A stretch of 64,000 nt of DNA. Origin: Axinella damicornis. Its lineage: Eukaryota; Porifera; Demospongiae; Axinellida; Axinellidae. Positions 10,782 through 23,441 of the stretch are shown piece by piece (positions within the stretch are counted from its first letter, which is position 1; each line of letters begins with the position of its first letter). The notes beneath the pieces are model-generated. The model saw only the letters and a list, made by a program, of their open reading frames with translations, searched no databases and had not been told where the DNA came from. The position numbers were made by a program, and so were the translations under genes. Where the stretch lies: contig OZ007505.1 in NCBI GenBank assembly GCA_963931865.1, positions 2,171,244 to 2,235,243 of the forward strand, in the 5' to 3' direction.

Positions 10782-13513
10782 CTATAGCTTCTCTCTGTGT
10801 GTTGGAAAGTTGATGCAACAATAGGAATACCTTGTATGCAGTCTCAAGACCAGCCACAGTTTTACCTTCGGACGTAAAAATGTGGCTGGTCTCGAGACTA
10901 ACTTTGCATGTACCACATGCAGTGATGACAGGCTCCATTCACCAGACCATTCCCTACCTGTAATTCTGTAAGCTGTCTTCACTGTGAGACTATAGTGACC
11001 TGAATCCATTAATTGTCCATTGAACTTTCAAACTGACTTTAATTTACTCCTTGCAGACTGAACTTTGTCATGATGTTGTGGCATGTGAGTCATGCATGAC
11101 TTTCTGTATGCACTGTAGTACAATTTTGTACTTGTGTAATACCTGTGTATGTTGTAACTTGTTGGAGGCAAGGAAAGTGTATGTACGTAGGTTTTATTAT
11201 ATCGTACATGTACTTGCTCTAAGCCAATTCTGTTTTTGTCATTTCATAGCTTCTTTCAGGCAGTGTGGAAATGAAGGAGCACCATGCCAAGAGCAGTAAT
11301 CTGTTGCACCTGGAGGCTGTGCTGCATGTTTGTGAGCAAGCGTCTCAGGTTAACAACTTGTGTGTTTGTGTGTGTCCATCTAACTAAACATCTGTGTCTG
11401 CAATCACTGCCGGTGCCTGTGCATCCTAATACTTCTTTGCTAAATAGGATCTCCAAACCAGTGTAGCTATACAAGAGCAAAGAGTTAGCAGACAGATAAC
11501 TAAGCACATTATGTTTTGCCATGGCATTTGGTATGTTGTCCCACTGATACACGAATACGTCTCGTACTCCTGCAGAATATTGCTCATGGGTACTGTTGCG
11601 TGGTACTGCATGCAATAGGCTGCATATCTGGCAGTGCTGGAAAAGGAGTGACTCGATACACATAATTACTTACAAACTTTGAATATGTTGGTCTACAATA
11701 ATAAGCACCAGTGAGCAATTGTCAGACCAATCTTATACTGTCTGTCAAATGTAGGTTTACCTCCTGGCACTTGGTGAAGGAGATGTGTAACACGGTCAAC
11801 AATTTCATGTTTTGCTTATGCTGTGATGCACTAGAAAATGTCCTTTTTTGAGTGGTTGAAGCACACAATACAAAAGCACTTCTAAAGAGATCCTTCTAGA
11901 GTTCCATATGCCTGCCTTGTTCCATACTTCACTACTTCATCCCTTCAAGGTGGTGGCAGTGCAACAGTCATTCTGCTATGTACCCTCCACGGGTGCTGAC
12001 CCACAGTCTGTGCTGGTGGATGTAGTAGCCAGTGAGGGGTCATCATGGGTGAGGGTCTTTGGCCGGAATAGGCGAGACCTGCACCGTCGGTGGCTAGGTT
12101 GGTACTCTACCTATGTTACCTCTCAGAACAGTGGTCCTAGTAGCTAGATATATTGGCAGTGAAGTAAAAGAGCCTTGTTCTAGTGCAGCGTCATGGGATG
12201 AGGAACATAATTTCAAATGCCATCATTATAACAGATTCTAGAGCTGACCCCACCACTAGCAAGAAAAATCCACACTCTGTCTACATGTATATAACTGATC
12301 TGAATGCCCATTAGGTGATGCTGGCTTTGGAGACAAGTCAGTGAAAGACCTGGCCAGAAACTTCTCGGAGGCAAGCAAGCAGAACCCCCACTGGTTTGAG
12401 CCACCACGTAGCATCTTTGCCTTTTTTGATGGTGTGACACAGAGTATGGCAGGTAGGGGATCAACAAGCCACCTTTTGTATGTTGTGCATGTTTCTTTGT
12501 CGCAGTTTTTTCACTGGACTGAAACACAGACAACAGACAGACAAAACCGATTGCTTTAATTTGCCCTGTGCGTGCAGGTAAAAAAACTACTGTTGCTAGC
12601 TATAAATTATACACAATGTAGATAAACCTATCCTCCATTTGGCATAATACCATACTACTTCACTCAGGTATTTTTTTTCCACCAACCAAAATGCTTCTCT
12701 TCTACATCAGTAGGGTACGCCATTTTGATACAGTCAGCAACTCAAATACACAAAAATACAGACGTACACGACTCTGCCACATGTTCATACCGAGAGATAG
12801 GTGTGCAGGGTATTCTATGAATACACTCTAGTTTATAGCAGGTGCTCATGACCCTGCTGTGCATAACGTTTTCATGTCAAACCATTGCATGATGATCTTC
12901 ACATCAATTGCTGTCAATTTGCAGACTGTAACCAAGTACTTTGTTCCCATCTCCCTTCAGCTGAATTGCACACCCTTGGTGTCGTCATCGTTGGTCCAGT
13001 ATTCAGCGATGACAGCATAGAACCTGCCCCCACCCCCCTCCAAGTGGCTGCCATGTTCACTAACAGACAGGGCGCCATCACCGTCAAGCCCAAAGTTGAG
13101 CTACCCAACTGGTATGACTTTGGAATAGGGATCAGATGACATTGCTTGTTTCTTATCACAATACACTTAATTACTCAATTTCACTAATTTCTTGTGAAGA
13201 TACATATTATAATAACCCACTGAAATGCATTCTGATTGTGTGTGTGAATGGAGATGAAGTACTACAATTAGACATTCAGGAGAAAACCAATCGTTTCCGG
13301 ATACAAAAGCTACATGACATGCTTGTGAGTACGTATGCACAAATTATGTATCCAACTTCAGGAACTTCATTCACACACATACCTACAACACGTTTGCAAG
13401 CTGTGTAGCTATGCAATTCTCTTTTCCTCAGCTCCCTAGTCAACCTGGATGTGTCCACCATGCTGGCCTGGGTGTCTGCTCTGACCCACGGTGGAGCTGG
13501 AAGTGAGCACGAT

Positions 13514-14170
13514 GTAGGTTGTTCAACCTCTGCATTTGTGTTGATTTCTCATGTTTATAGGAGAATCATGGGTCGAATGATGGGACATGCTTTCCAGAAG
13601 GAAATGTTATAGCACTGGTCACGGCACTTGCAGAGTTCGTATGGAGTTGAGCAGACCAAAATAAATACTTTTTCTACAAGTATATAATTCAAAAACTGCA
13701 ATCCTCTTGTGAGACTGCCATGCAGTACAATGTAATTATAAGCAAATAAGGTAACAGTGATATATAATGTGTACTTACAGAGGTCAACAGATGTTGAGTG
13801 GTCTAGCACTTTAGATTTGATGGTCATTTACAAAATATGCGAGGTCATTCCTGTCACAAAAAATAATCAAAAACTCATGAAACGTTGTTCAAACCCAGGT
13901 TGCTTGTGTGTTTACAAGAAGCGTAAAAAAATGGGGTGGAAGAAATTGGCTGAATCGAACCAGGTGTAGTAGTCAGTACAGTCACATGGGTCATGCTCTA
14001 GAGAAAAGGCACGTTGATTGGCCATGCCTTACCGAACAAGTGCATTTATGGCTGGTTAAATGTACAGAAATTGAGCAATGTCCACACATTATTTTGACAT
14101 CTGTCGACATCTGTACTTGTACTTATAACAAACTAACAACACATGAAATGTGAAAAAGATAAAGGGGGAA
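13514..14170. other. Intron 6 of C7orf25 copy A
   Basis: Longer than the 374-bp intron of the intact copy. The first 240 bases align by eye with copy B, whereas 13,830-14,170 has no counterpart there and looks like inserted sequence that destroyed the exon 7 acceptor. No coding signal was recognised. Confidence 0.4.
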
Positions 14171-14304
14171 TAACATTTAGAGGAACAAGCACAGCAGGAA
14201 CGTTCAGAGCCTCTGTGGCCTAAACTGCAGGCTACTACACAAGGTACATGCATGTAAGGCATCATCAGTTGCTGCTATATATCCCTGTGAAGAGAGATGG
14301 ATTG

Positions 14305-14381
14305 CTTTAACCAAGCTCTGGTCACCTCAGTTGCATCTCAGTGCCTCCTCCACCGTGGTGATCAAGGAATGAGCACACAAG
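14305..14381 (+). repeat. Dispersed repeat, family with GGTCACCTCAGTTGCATCTC
   Basis: This block of about 77 bases recurs at 36,385-36,468 (same orientation) and 33,223-33,296 (inverted, more diverged). All copies share the string around GCATCTCAGTGCCTCCTC and the following GTGGTGATCAA. The family is unidentified; it is probably a short non-autonomous element. Confidence 0.7.
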
Positions 14382-14577
14382 TGCAATCCTATCAGAGAAC
14401 ACGGTAGCGTTCTCTATTTAGGGAAATTTCGATTTTACCCATACTGATGCACCAGCAGGATAACGGCCAACGAAGCTAGATACGGAGCTGTCTCCATATA
14501 ACTTGTCCCATGACTGCGTCACTCACGTGCTGTTCATTACTATACACAGTACACCTGGTACGTACGTTATTCGTGTG

Positions 14578-16742
14578 CGTCACTGGTTCGTGCGGGTCAC
14601 TGGTTCGTGCGGTTCACTGGTTCACTGGTTCGTGAGGTTCCCTGGTTCGTGCGGTTCACTGGTTCGTGCGGTTCACTGGTTCGTGAGGTTCACTGGTTCG
14701 TGCGGTTCACTGGTTCGTGCGGTTCACTGGTTCGTGCGGTTCACAGGTTCACTGGTTCGTGAGGTTCACTGGTTCGTGCGGTTCACTGGTTCGTGAGGTT
14801 CACTGGTTCGTGCGGTTCACTGGTTCGTGAGGTTCACTGGTTCGTGCGGTTCACTGGTTCACTGGTTCGTGAGGTTCACTGGTTCGTGCGGTTCACTGGT
14901 TCGTGCGGTTCACTGGTTCGTGAGGTTCACTGGTTCGTGCGGTTCACTGGTTCACTGGTTCGTGAGGTTCACTGGTTCGTGCGGTTCACTGGTTCGTGCG
15001 GTTCACTGGTTCGTGCGGTTCACTGGTTCGTGCGGTTCACTGGTTCGTGCGGTTCACTGGTTCTTGCGGTTCACTGGTTCGTGCGGTTCACTGGTTCGTG
15101 CGGTTCGTGAGGTTCACTGGTTCGTGCGGTTCGCTGGTTCGTGCGGTTCACTGGTTCGTGCGGTTCACTGGTTCACTGGTTCGTGAGGTTCACTGGTTCA
15201 CTGGTTCGTGCGGTTCACTGGTTCGTGCGGTTGACTGGTTCACTGGTTCGTTGGGTTCACTGGTTCGTGCGGTTCACTGGTTTGTGCGGTTCACAGGTTC
15301 ACTGGTTCGTGAGGTTCACTGGTTCGTGCGGTTCACTGGTTCGTGAGGTTCACTGGTTCGTGCGGTTCACTGGTTCGTGAGGTTCACTGGTTCGTGCGGT
15401 TCACTGGTTCACTGGTTCGTGAGGTTCACTGGTTCGTGCGGTTCACTGGTTCGTGCGGTTCACTGGTTCGTGCGGTTCACTGGTTCGTGCGGTTCACTGG
15501 TTCGTGCGGTTCACTGGTTCTTGCGGTTCACTGGTTCGTGCGGTTCACTGGTTCGTGCGGTTCGTGAGGTTCACTGGTTCGTGCGGTTCGCTGGTTCGTG
15601 CGGTTCACTGGTTCGTGCGGTTCACTGGTTCACTGGTTCGTGAGGTTCACTGGTTCACTGGTTCGTGCGGTTCACTGGTTCGTGCGGTTCACTGGTTCGT
15701 GCGGTTGACTGGTTCACTGGTTCGTTGGGTTCACTGGTTCGTGCGGTTCACTGGTTCGTGCGGTTCACTGGTTCTTGCGGTTCACTGGTTCGTGCGGTTC
15801 ACTGGTTCGTGCGGTTCGTGAGGTTCACTGGTTCGTGCGGTTCGCTGGTTCGTGCGGTTCACTGGTTCGTGCGGTTCACTGGTTCACTGGTTCGTGAGGT
15901 TCACTGGTTCACTGGTTCGTGCGGTTGACTGGTTCACTGGTTCGTGGGGTTCACTGGTTCGTGCGGTTCACTGGTTCGTGCGGTTCACTGGTTCGTGCGG
16001 TTCACTGGTTCGTGCGGTTCACTGGTTCGTGAGGTTCACTGGTTCGTGCGGTTCACTGGTTCGTGCGGTTCACTGGTTCACTGGTTCGTGAGGTTCACTG
16101 GTTCACTGGTTCATGCGGTTCACTGGTTCACTGGTTCGTGAGGTTCAATGGTTCGTGCGGTTCACTGGTTCATTGGTTCGTGCGGTTCACTGGTTCGTGC
16201 GGTTCACTGGTTCGTGCGGTTCACTGGTTCGTGCGGTTCACTGGTTCGTGCGGTTCACTGGTTCGTGAGGTTCACTGGTTCGTGCGGTTCACTGGTTCAC
16301 TGGTTCACTGGTTCGTGAGGTTCACTGGTTCGTGCGGTTCACTGGTTCGTGCGGTTCGCTGGTTCGTGCGGTTCGCTGGTTCGTGTGGCTCACTGGTTCG
16401 TGCGGTTCACTGGTTAGTGCGGTTCACTGGTTCGTGCGGTTCACTGGTTCGTGCGGTTCACTGGTTCGTGCGGTTCACTGGTTCGTGAGGTTCACTGGTT
16501 CGTGCGGTTCACTGGTTCGTGCGGTTCACTGGTTCGTGCGGTTCACTGGTTCGTGCGGTTCACTGGTTCGTGCGGTTCACTGGTTCGTGCGGTTCACTGG
16601 TTCGTGCGGTTCACTGGTTCGTGCGGTTCACTGGTTCGTGAGGTTCACTGTTTCGTGAGGTTCACTGGTTCATGCTGTTCACTAGTTCATGAGGTTCACT
16701 GATTCATGCGGTTCACGCGGTTCACTGGTTTATGCAGTTCAC
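14578..16742 (+). repeat. Left-arm 17-bp tandem array (GGTTCACTGGTTCGTGC)
   Basis: About 125 units of 17 bp with variants GTGCG, GTGAG and a deletion form that simply doubles GGTTCACT. Longer blocks repeat (14,760-15,180 with 15,300-15,640, for example), so growth was by block duplication. Because 17 is not a multiple of three, all forward frames stay open and give spurious proteins with a 17-residue period. Confidence 0.97.
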
Positions 16743-16745
16743 TGT

Positions 16746-17743
16746 ACTAGCTTCAAGTTATCCGCCGAGTCATCCGCTGAGTGATTTCCGGTATACTTTT
16801 CCGCCGCCGCCGACTCGAAACTTTGCTCAAGAACCCCGCAGTGTGTATTGTGCTCCTTTTGGAGTACAATACAGAAGTACAACTTGTCAGTACAGGAGGA
16901 GCATGGGGAGTATAATCGCAAAAAGCCGGCCTGCAGGCTGGATAACTGCTGTGAGTTAGGATCCTGTCAACAATGCTATGCAGTCAAATTTCATACACTT
17001 GAAGTATCACTGATTCTACCCCCAAATCTCACCGTTTTCTTCTGTCTGAAGGTGACGTTGGTGTATTCAAACTTGAATGCCCAACTCTTTTAGTTGCATG
17101 TAATTGACTCAATTGGTTCATGCTATGGCCTCACGTATAACTACTTTTGATGACCGTTATAGTTTGCAGAAAGGAAGTGATTCACCTGAGTATGTCGTAC
17201 ATACATGTACGTACAGCATGAAATGGCATACTGTCTGGCACATTTGAACCATGAAACCATGTAAGAAGCGGAGGGCATAGGCAGTAGTGTTTCCTCTTCG
17301 GAGAATGAGTTCCGGGGGCATACTACCGAGACATACAGTACGATGCAGAAGGTACTAGCTGTGATTCAAACATGTACAAGTATATTACATGCTGGCCAGG
17401 GGCAAGGGGCTGAGGGGGGGGGGGGGGGGGGGGGGGGGAGGAACTCAGATGAACCTCTGGACAACAGTCCCAAGACTCACCACAAAGCACAAAGGTTTCA
17501 AGCCTCCATCCCCTCGAAGTCATGTGCGTATTTGGGGGAGTGTGGTACTGTATATAGTCGCTTGGTATGACAGTTGAACCTGTGGGTAAAAGTGAATATG
17601 TGAGCTGCGATTAATAGCACACCACCATGGTATATGTTGTGTAGGATGGTCTGTGCCTATGCCCATGGCTCAGTGACTATAGTATCCAGTTGTAGTGAAA
17701 TGAATGTTTTACGTTGTGATGAACTTTCTCTTTTACTCACTCA

Positions 17744-17795
<52 letters not shown>
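16746..17795 (+). repeat. Left-arm unique segment of the foldback element
   Basis: This segment pairs with 22,204-23,440 in inverted orientation. It contains a G run (about 17,416-17,438) matched by a shorter C-rich stretch on the right, and it ends in a CA microsatellite (17,750-17,795) matching the TG run at 22,204-22,270. Its first about 450 bases are also repeated directly at 18,030-18,480. Confidence 0.85.
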
Positions 17796-17796
<1 letters not shown>

Positions 17797-18029
17797 CCAA
17801 AAGAAACCTGGCATATGTCACCACGATTCCAGTCAAGTCTTTTCCCTGCTGTAGCCCCCTCTCCCCTCCACTCACCTCCACCAATGGAAGGAGGGAGAAG
17901 GAGGGGGCAAGGACGATTTTCAACCTATATATCACAGGTAAGGGGGAGGGAGGAGGTGGTGTTACAAGGGAGTGTGTGAAGGGGAAGGAGGAGTGGAGCC
18001 ATTAATTTTGCTAGTGGTGCTAGATCAGT

Positions 18030-18480
18030 ATTACCAGCTTCAAGTTATCTGCCGAGTCATCCGCCGAGTGACTTCCGGTATACTTTTCCGCGGCCACCGA
18101 CTCAAACTTTGCATAGGAACCCCGCAGTGTGTATTGTGCTTCTTACAGGAGGAGCAAAAACCCTACAGGCTGAGTTAAGATCCGTCAACTATGCTATGCA
18201 GTCTCAGTGCCAAAATTCATAAACTGAAACACTATTTCGTATACTTATATATGGAGTATCATTGATTTTTTGTCTCTACCCAAAATCTCACCCTTTCTGC
18301 TGTCTGAGGGTGACGTTAGTGGCTAACTTGAATGTCCAACTCTTTAGCTGCATGCAAATGACCCGATTGGTTCATGCTATGGCCTCATATATAAGTACTC
18401 ATGATAACCGTTATATTTTGCAGACAGGAAATTATTGATTCACCTGACTATGTCATACGTATGCACAGCATGAAATGGCA
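18030..18480 (+). repeat. Third, direct copy of the arm's inner segment
   Basis: Aligns by eye with 16,746-17,240 in the same orientation, starting at AGCTTCAAGTTATC and ending near GCATGAAATGGCATA, with substitutions and small deletions. It lies inside the core, so the element carries three copies of this module (two direct, one inverted). Confidence 0.8.
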
Positions 18481-18485
18481 TATAT

Positions 18486-18542
18486 AGTCTCGCATGGTCC
18501 AGACCCTTCCTGCATTGCGGGAAGGGTCTGGGCCACGCAAGA
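18486..18542. repeat. 57-bp hairpin
   Basis: GGTCCAGACCCTTCC and GGAAGGGTCTGGGCC form a near-perfect stem around a short CTGCATTGCG loop, extended by imperfect pairing outside. It is a minimal palindromic element within the foldback core. Confidence 0.7.
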
Positions 18543-19333
18543 TTAGAAATGGCACATTATTTATATACCATTGACAGTTTCAGAATCTCGAGGGTTGGGT
18601 ACCGCAGGCCAGACTGGCCTGTGAGACTAGGTACTGGCTACCAACGGAGAGGGCTGTCCAGGTATGCAGTATGCTTGAAACTGAACTGCATGCATTGTGT
18701 AAAACAAACTTCACTACCAAGTCTTTAACAAAAGGAAGTGGATATTGGTCCAGCAGGAAGTAGACACACATGCTCATTCAGCACTGGCCATGGACTAACC
18801 GGCCCTAACCATTCCAATTCCTGCGGGACTAATAAGCACTTCATAGAGAAAAGGATATCCAATTAGCTAGCTAATCTATGAACTTTGGCCACGTTCCCAG
18901 GCCGTTCCCACCACCAGTATTGATTGCTTGCAGTATGAAATATGGTGGGGTCAAGGCCTGGGAGATCCGGTCACGTGTGGTGCCATCAGGTAGACACATG
19001 GAGGGCAGTGCCCAACGAAGATTCTCAATGTCCTTTCTTGTACTGTCCATCCAAAGCTTAGATATCAGCAAGGCAGGTGATTGATACAGGTATTGTAACA
19101 GTCAGTCACCACCCCCCATGTGTTTACCGTCTGTCTACCGGATGTCATCGCACTTGACCAGCTCTCCCAGGCCTTCCTTCCCCCACCGTATTTATACTGG
19201 CGGTGGGAACAGCCTGGTAACAAGGCTATATATATGAATTGTACTTTTCAAGGATTCTGGCAGCCATCCAAATCCTTATAGGGACCATGTAATCCTAGAG
19301 AATGAACTGAAGACATACCTTATACCACACAGG

Positions 19334-19590
19334 CAAGTGGGGTGACACTCCCACTCTCATATTCCCTGTAGTCACAGTTGCGACAGGGCATTTTGACCCT
19401 GCATACTAACGTAGGGGTGGAATCGCTACATATTCTTCTGTATTATACTCAAGTGTAAAAGATGTGCATGCGGTCAAACGGTCAATGGCTGAAACACAGT
19501 GCAGTCAAACGGTCAAGTGTCTTTCTGCAAATAATTCTTGCGCCCGGTCGCAGCTGTGACTGTCACGTTTATGGAAGTGTCACGCCCTTC
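19334..19590. mobile_element. CAAGGGGGTGACACTCCC-family MITE, diverged copy
   Basis: Starts CAAGTGGGGTGACACTCCC and ends GAAGTGTCACGCCCTT. The interior shares the GGTCGCAGCTGTGACT block and the repeated CGGTCAA motif with the copy at 22,723-22,997. No clean target duplication was found. Confidence 0.75.
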
Positions 19591-22203
19591 ATATATATTA
19601 TACATGATATTGTATAATGGTTGCTGTAGTGAAATGTATTAATAAGCCGTTAGAAATAGCTACAGTATTTTAACTACAGCAAGGTAGCTTCAAACAGTCA
19701 TGTTAGCATGCAGTTGACACTAGCTGTTGTAGAGACAGCTAGTGAGTGCCATATCTTGTAGCTGTATTGCTCTGTTCCATCCATATATTGCTGATGCCAG
19801 TCATTGGAGCTGATCAATTAAGTTCGGCGTACTTTCTACAAAGTCATTTACAAGACTTAGTACGTATTCTCTGTACATGTACCTTTTGCAGAGTTATAGC
19901 AGGTTTTGTTCTGTTCTCTGAATTTGTAATGAAGTTGAAGTCAATAATACAAAATCATGACAGTGTTGAATTTGTGCATACATTCATGGCATGCATGTAT
20001 ATGTTGAGATGAGCTTCTGACAGTCACAGTAATGTTGGCAAGCAAAAATCAGTGCATGGCGTCTTGGTGTTGGTGTTCATCATGAATTATTGTACAGGCA
20101 GTGATCAGTAACGACTATAACTTCCATCAGTGAGGAAGAGCTAGAGAGAGGGATCGAGGGGGAGGGAGGGGAGACAGATTGAGGGTAGGAAGGGAGGAGG
20201 AAGAAGAGTATTAGAATTATATAGATAATCATTTAAATGTTAACAGGGAATAACTCAATCAACCAATTGAAGAACCAACAGTATCATGCAGACTATATAG
20301 CTATACCAGGCAGGGGAGGAGCCTGGGAACGAGCCCAACCAGGCCAATTAACTCACGGTCCATATAACCTGCAACTAACTAACCACTAACCTGCAGCACT
20401 AGCTCCTGTCATCTTGCCTCTCCTGTTCCAGGGCACCCTGCTGCAGTAGCTCCATGAGGTACTGGCTGTGTTGCCTACGGCTATCCCGTCTTCTTTGCAG
20501 GGTGGGAGTGGGAGGGTAGTGGAATGGGGAGGAGAAGGAGAAACTACATCACCTACACATTCTAAATGTGTACCAGAGAATAATTATGCCCATTAGCGAG
20601 GAAAGAGGTGGTGGGCGTGATTACTCAAAAATATGGCCGCCATGGATTATTATAAAATCATTTAAAGGTCTTACAGCTTGTCTGTCAGAGCATCCAGTTT
20701 CCTAGTGCTAGCACAAGCTGCAGTGATTGATGCAGTACCAGCGATTTTGATAGAAATTGTCCCCCCTCTCCCCTCTCCTTCCTCTCCATCCTCCGCTCTT
20801 CACCCCCTCCCTCCATCCTTCCCCCCACCCCCCCTGACTGTCCCTCCATCCTCCCTTCCTCACTTTTTTCATCGGAGACATAGTCTCGTGCCCAGACCCC
20901 ACCCCTCGCGGGAAAGAGGGTATGGCGACTTTGCGCAGAAACCTCAGTCTTCATTAAAAGTTACATTTTAGGCAGGAATTTCTGACTGCCAATGAAATCG
21001 TAAAGAATTTAAATTTTGTGTTTATTATTAGGAGCAAGAAGTTGTAGACTTTCTCTTGCAATTACGCATATCGATCATTTCACGTGTAGAACTTCTGGTT
21101 GCTGAAAGTCACCAGACGCATATTCCGTACACGTTTCCAACGGGGCACGAGACTATCAGAGACACTCCTCCGCAAAAATGTCTCCATCCGTATGTGTCCC
21201 TCATGGCAAAGGGTGTGGGTGTTCCCTCACTGGACACCATGCCCTCCTTCAACACATTCAGGTCTGGGCAGGGATCACACAGTGGTACAGCCATAATCAC
21301 ATAACTAGCTGTTCAGAACCAAATCATAATATGTATGCACCATCAGTGAGTTCCATCATTAATACATGTATGTCTGCATAGCCTTGTTTTAGGCCCAAGA
21401 TCATGATTTAAAACAAAACTGGCTTTGCAAAATGCACCTAGCTCCAAAGGATCTGATGATGGGAACTCTGTAATGAGTCTCCCAGCAATTTTTGGCAGTC
21501 AGCCAAAATTAATGCATCATGGAGAGACAATGATACACTTGTGTGCTAAAAATAGTAACACACCACTGTGAAATTGTTTAATCTTTATCGTGGTCATTTC
21601 ACGCTACTTCCCTTCCTCTTCTTCTTCTGTCCACCATTATGTGCACCTGGTACCATGCATATTGGTTACCTACAGTACATGAGAATTCACATGCATTTTG
21701 GCATAACTGTGATTAACCCAGGAGTCTACTACAGAGAGCTAGCATCCTTCAAGTGGGTGTGGTTGTGAATACTGGAAATCCCTACACTGGCTAACTGATT
21801 GGGACAGGAATACATCCTTGCATGTGTATGTGTGATGTCCAATGGTTAATCCACACCACATAATGGACCTGTTTCATTGAACTACAAATATCTTTGGGGG
21901 GCAAGAGGTTAACCCCCCAAAGACTACTGTACTGAGGTCCATTGGGCTAAACTCCCAGATAATATATATGACTGCACAACCGAGAAACCAACTTTCCTGA
22001 ATGTAGCAAACTCTACAATGCAAGTTTTTGCTATGGACATGCCCAGCATTCCTATAGTACACACGTCCAGCTCACCTGTTTGCTGGCATCTCCTCTGGAC
22101 CGTTACCCCCTTTCCCCTGGTCAACTCGCTCTACACCGACGATAACTTTGCCCCAGCATCCTCCACCACCTTCAACAGCTTGGTCTCATCAAAGGAACCT
22201 TTC

Positions 22204-22221
22204 GTGTGTGTGTGTGTGTGT

Positions 22222-22275
<54 letters not shown>

Positions 22276-23441
22276 GAGAAAGTTCATCACAACGTAAAAC
22301 ACTCATTTCACTACAACTGGATACTATAGTCACTGAACCTTGGGCATAGGCATTGACCCCATCAGACCATCATACACCATGATGGTGTGCTATTAAGCAC
22401 AGCTCATGCACATATTTACTTCTACGCACATGCAGGTTCAATTGTCATACCAAGCGACTACAGTACCCCACTCCCCCACATACGCACATGACTTTGAGGG
22501 GATGGAGGCTTGAAACCTTTGTGGTGAGTCTTGGGACTGTTGTCCAGAGACTGGTCTGAGCTCCCCCCTCCTCGGCCCCCTGCCCCTCCCGCTATCTGGC
22601 CATCTGGTACCTACCTTCAGCATTGTATTGCCTCGGTAGTATGCCACTGCAACTAATTTTGGTACTTTCTCTGAAGAGGAAACCCTACTGCCTATGCCCT
22701 CCGCAGGTTTCATAGTTTAAATCAAGGGGGTGACACTCCCATAGACGCCGTAGTCAGAGCTGCAACCGGGATTATCGGCGAATCTTGACCCCATATACTA
22801 AGGAAGGGGTAGAGTCACTACACATTCTTCCGTAAACTATCGGCGGTCAAGCGGTCAGTGCCTGAAAAATAGCGCAGTCAAATGGTCAAGAGTCTTTTTG
22901 CGATGCAGTCAAGTGGTCAAGCAGCAAAATAACGGTCAAGATTTCTTGACCCGGTCGCAGCTCTAACTACAGCGTCAAAGGGAGTGTCACCCCCTTGTTA
23001 AATGTACCTGACAGTATGCCATTTCAAGCTGTGCGTACATGTATGTACGACATACTCAGGTGAATCAATTCCTTTCTGCAAACTGTAACGGTCATCGAAA
23101 GTAGTTATACTATTCTAGCTACCCAAAATCGGCTTTTCTGCTGTCCGAGTCAAACTTGAATGCCATGTTGGTTGCAATTGGTTAATGCTATGGCCTCATG
23201 TACCTCCGTTTATGAAATTTGACTGAATAGCATTGTTAACAGGATCCTAACTCACAGCAGTCTGCAGGCTTTTTGCGATTACACTCCCCATGCTCCTCCT
23301 GTACTGACACGTTGTACTTCTGTACTTGTTGTATTCCAAAAGGAGCACAATATACACACTGTGGGGTTCTTGAGCAAAGTTTCGAGTCGGCGGCCGCGGA
23401 AAAGTATACCGGAAGTCACTAGGCGGATGACTCGGCGGATA
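22204..23441 (-). repeat. Right-arm unique segment of the foldback element
   Basis: Inverted counterpart of 16,746-17,795, interrupted by a 275-bp MITE at 22,723-22,997. Removing the MITE and one TTAAAT restores collinearity with the left arm, which gives an internal empty-site control. Confidence 0.85.
22723..22997. mobile_element. CAAGGGGGTGACACTCCC-family MITE with 6-bp target duplication
   Basis: Termini CAAGGGGGTGACACTCCC and GGGAGTGTCACCCCCTTG are perfect inverted repeats of 18 bp, with further pairing inside. It is flanked by TTAAAT at 22717-22722 and 22998-23003. The left arm of the foldback element shows the uninterrupted site. Transposase family unknown. Confidence 0.92.

Larger units (their letters stand above)
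10321..14252 (+). pseudogene. C7orf25/UPF0415 copy A, truncated after exon 7
   Basis: Exons at 10321-10509, 11250-11348, 11950-12097, 12315-12452, 12961-13111 and 13432-13513 match those of the intact copy at 52,513 in length and phase. The exception is exon 5, which lost 18 bases in frame. Exon 7 is damaged: its acceptor and first codons are replaced, and the only nearby AG (about 14,180) would shift the frame, although its donor at 14252 survives. Exons 8-11 are missing; within 230 bases the sequence passes into a MITE-like repeat and then the foldback element. The first six exons have no stops, so a truncated transcript is possible, but the conserved C-terminal part is absent. Confidence 0.85.
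17796..22203. other. Unpaired core of the foldback element
   Basis: No transposase was recognised. The minus strand holds several short stretches that look like old exons: a frame near 22,200-22,140 (SFDETKLLKVVEDAGAKL), a frame near 20,700-20,660 (ASTRKLDALTDKL) followed by one near 20,500-20,415 ending QYLMELLQQGALEQERQDD and a stop, and frames near 19,190-19,145 (KEGLGELVKCDDIR before GTAGAC) and 19,055-18,970 (LWMDSTRKDIENLRWALP). I cannot identify a protein and the pieces do not join into one frame. They may be captured host gene fragments or chance. The rest is A/T-rich unique sequence with pyrimidine tracts at 20,760-20,870. Confidence 0.4.

Noticed and set aside
14503..16702. Many overlapping plus-strand open frames with a GSCGSLVREVHWF repeat
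   Set aside because: Products of a 17-bp repeat whose period is not a multiple of three; the same peptides appear in several frames and on the inverted arm. Not a protein family.
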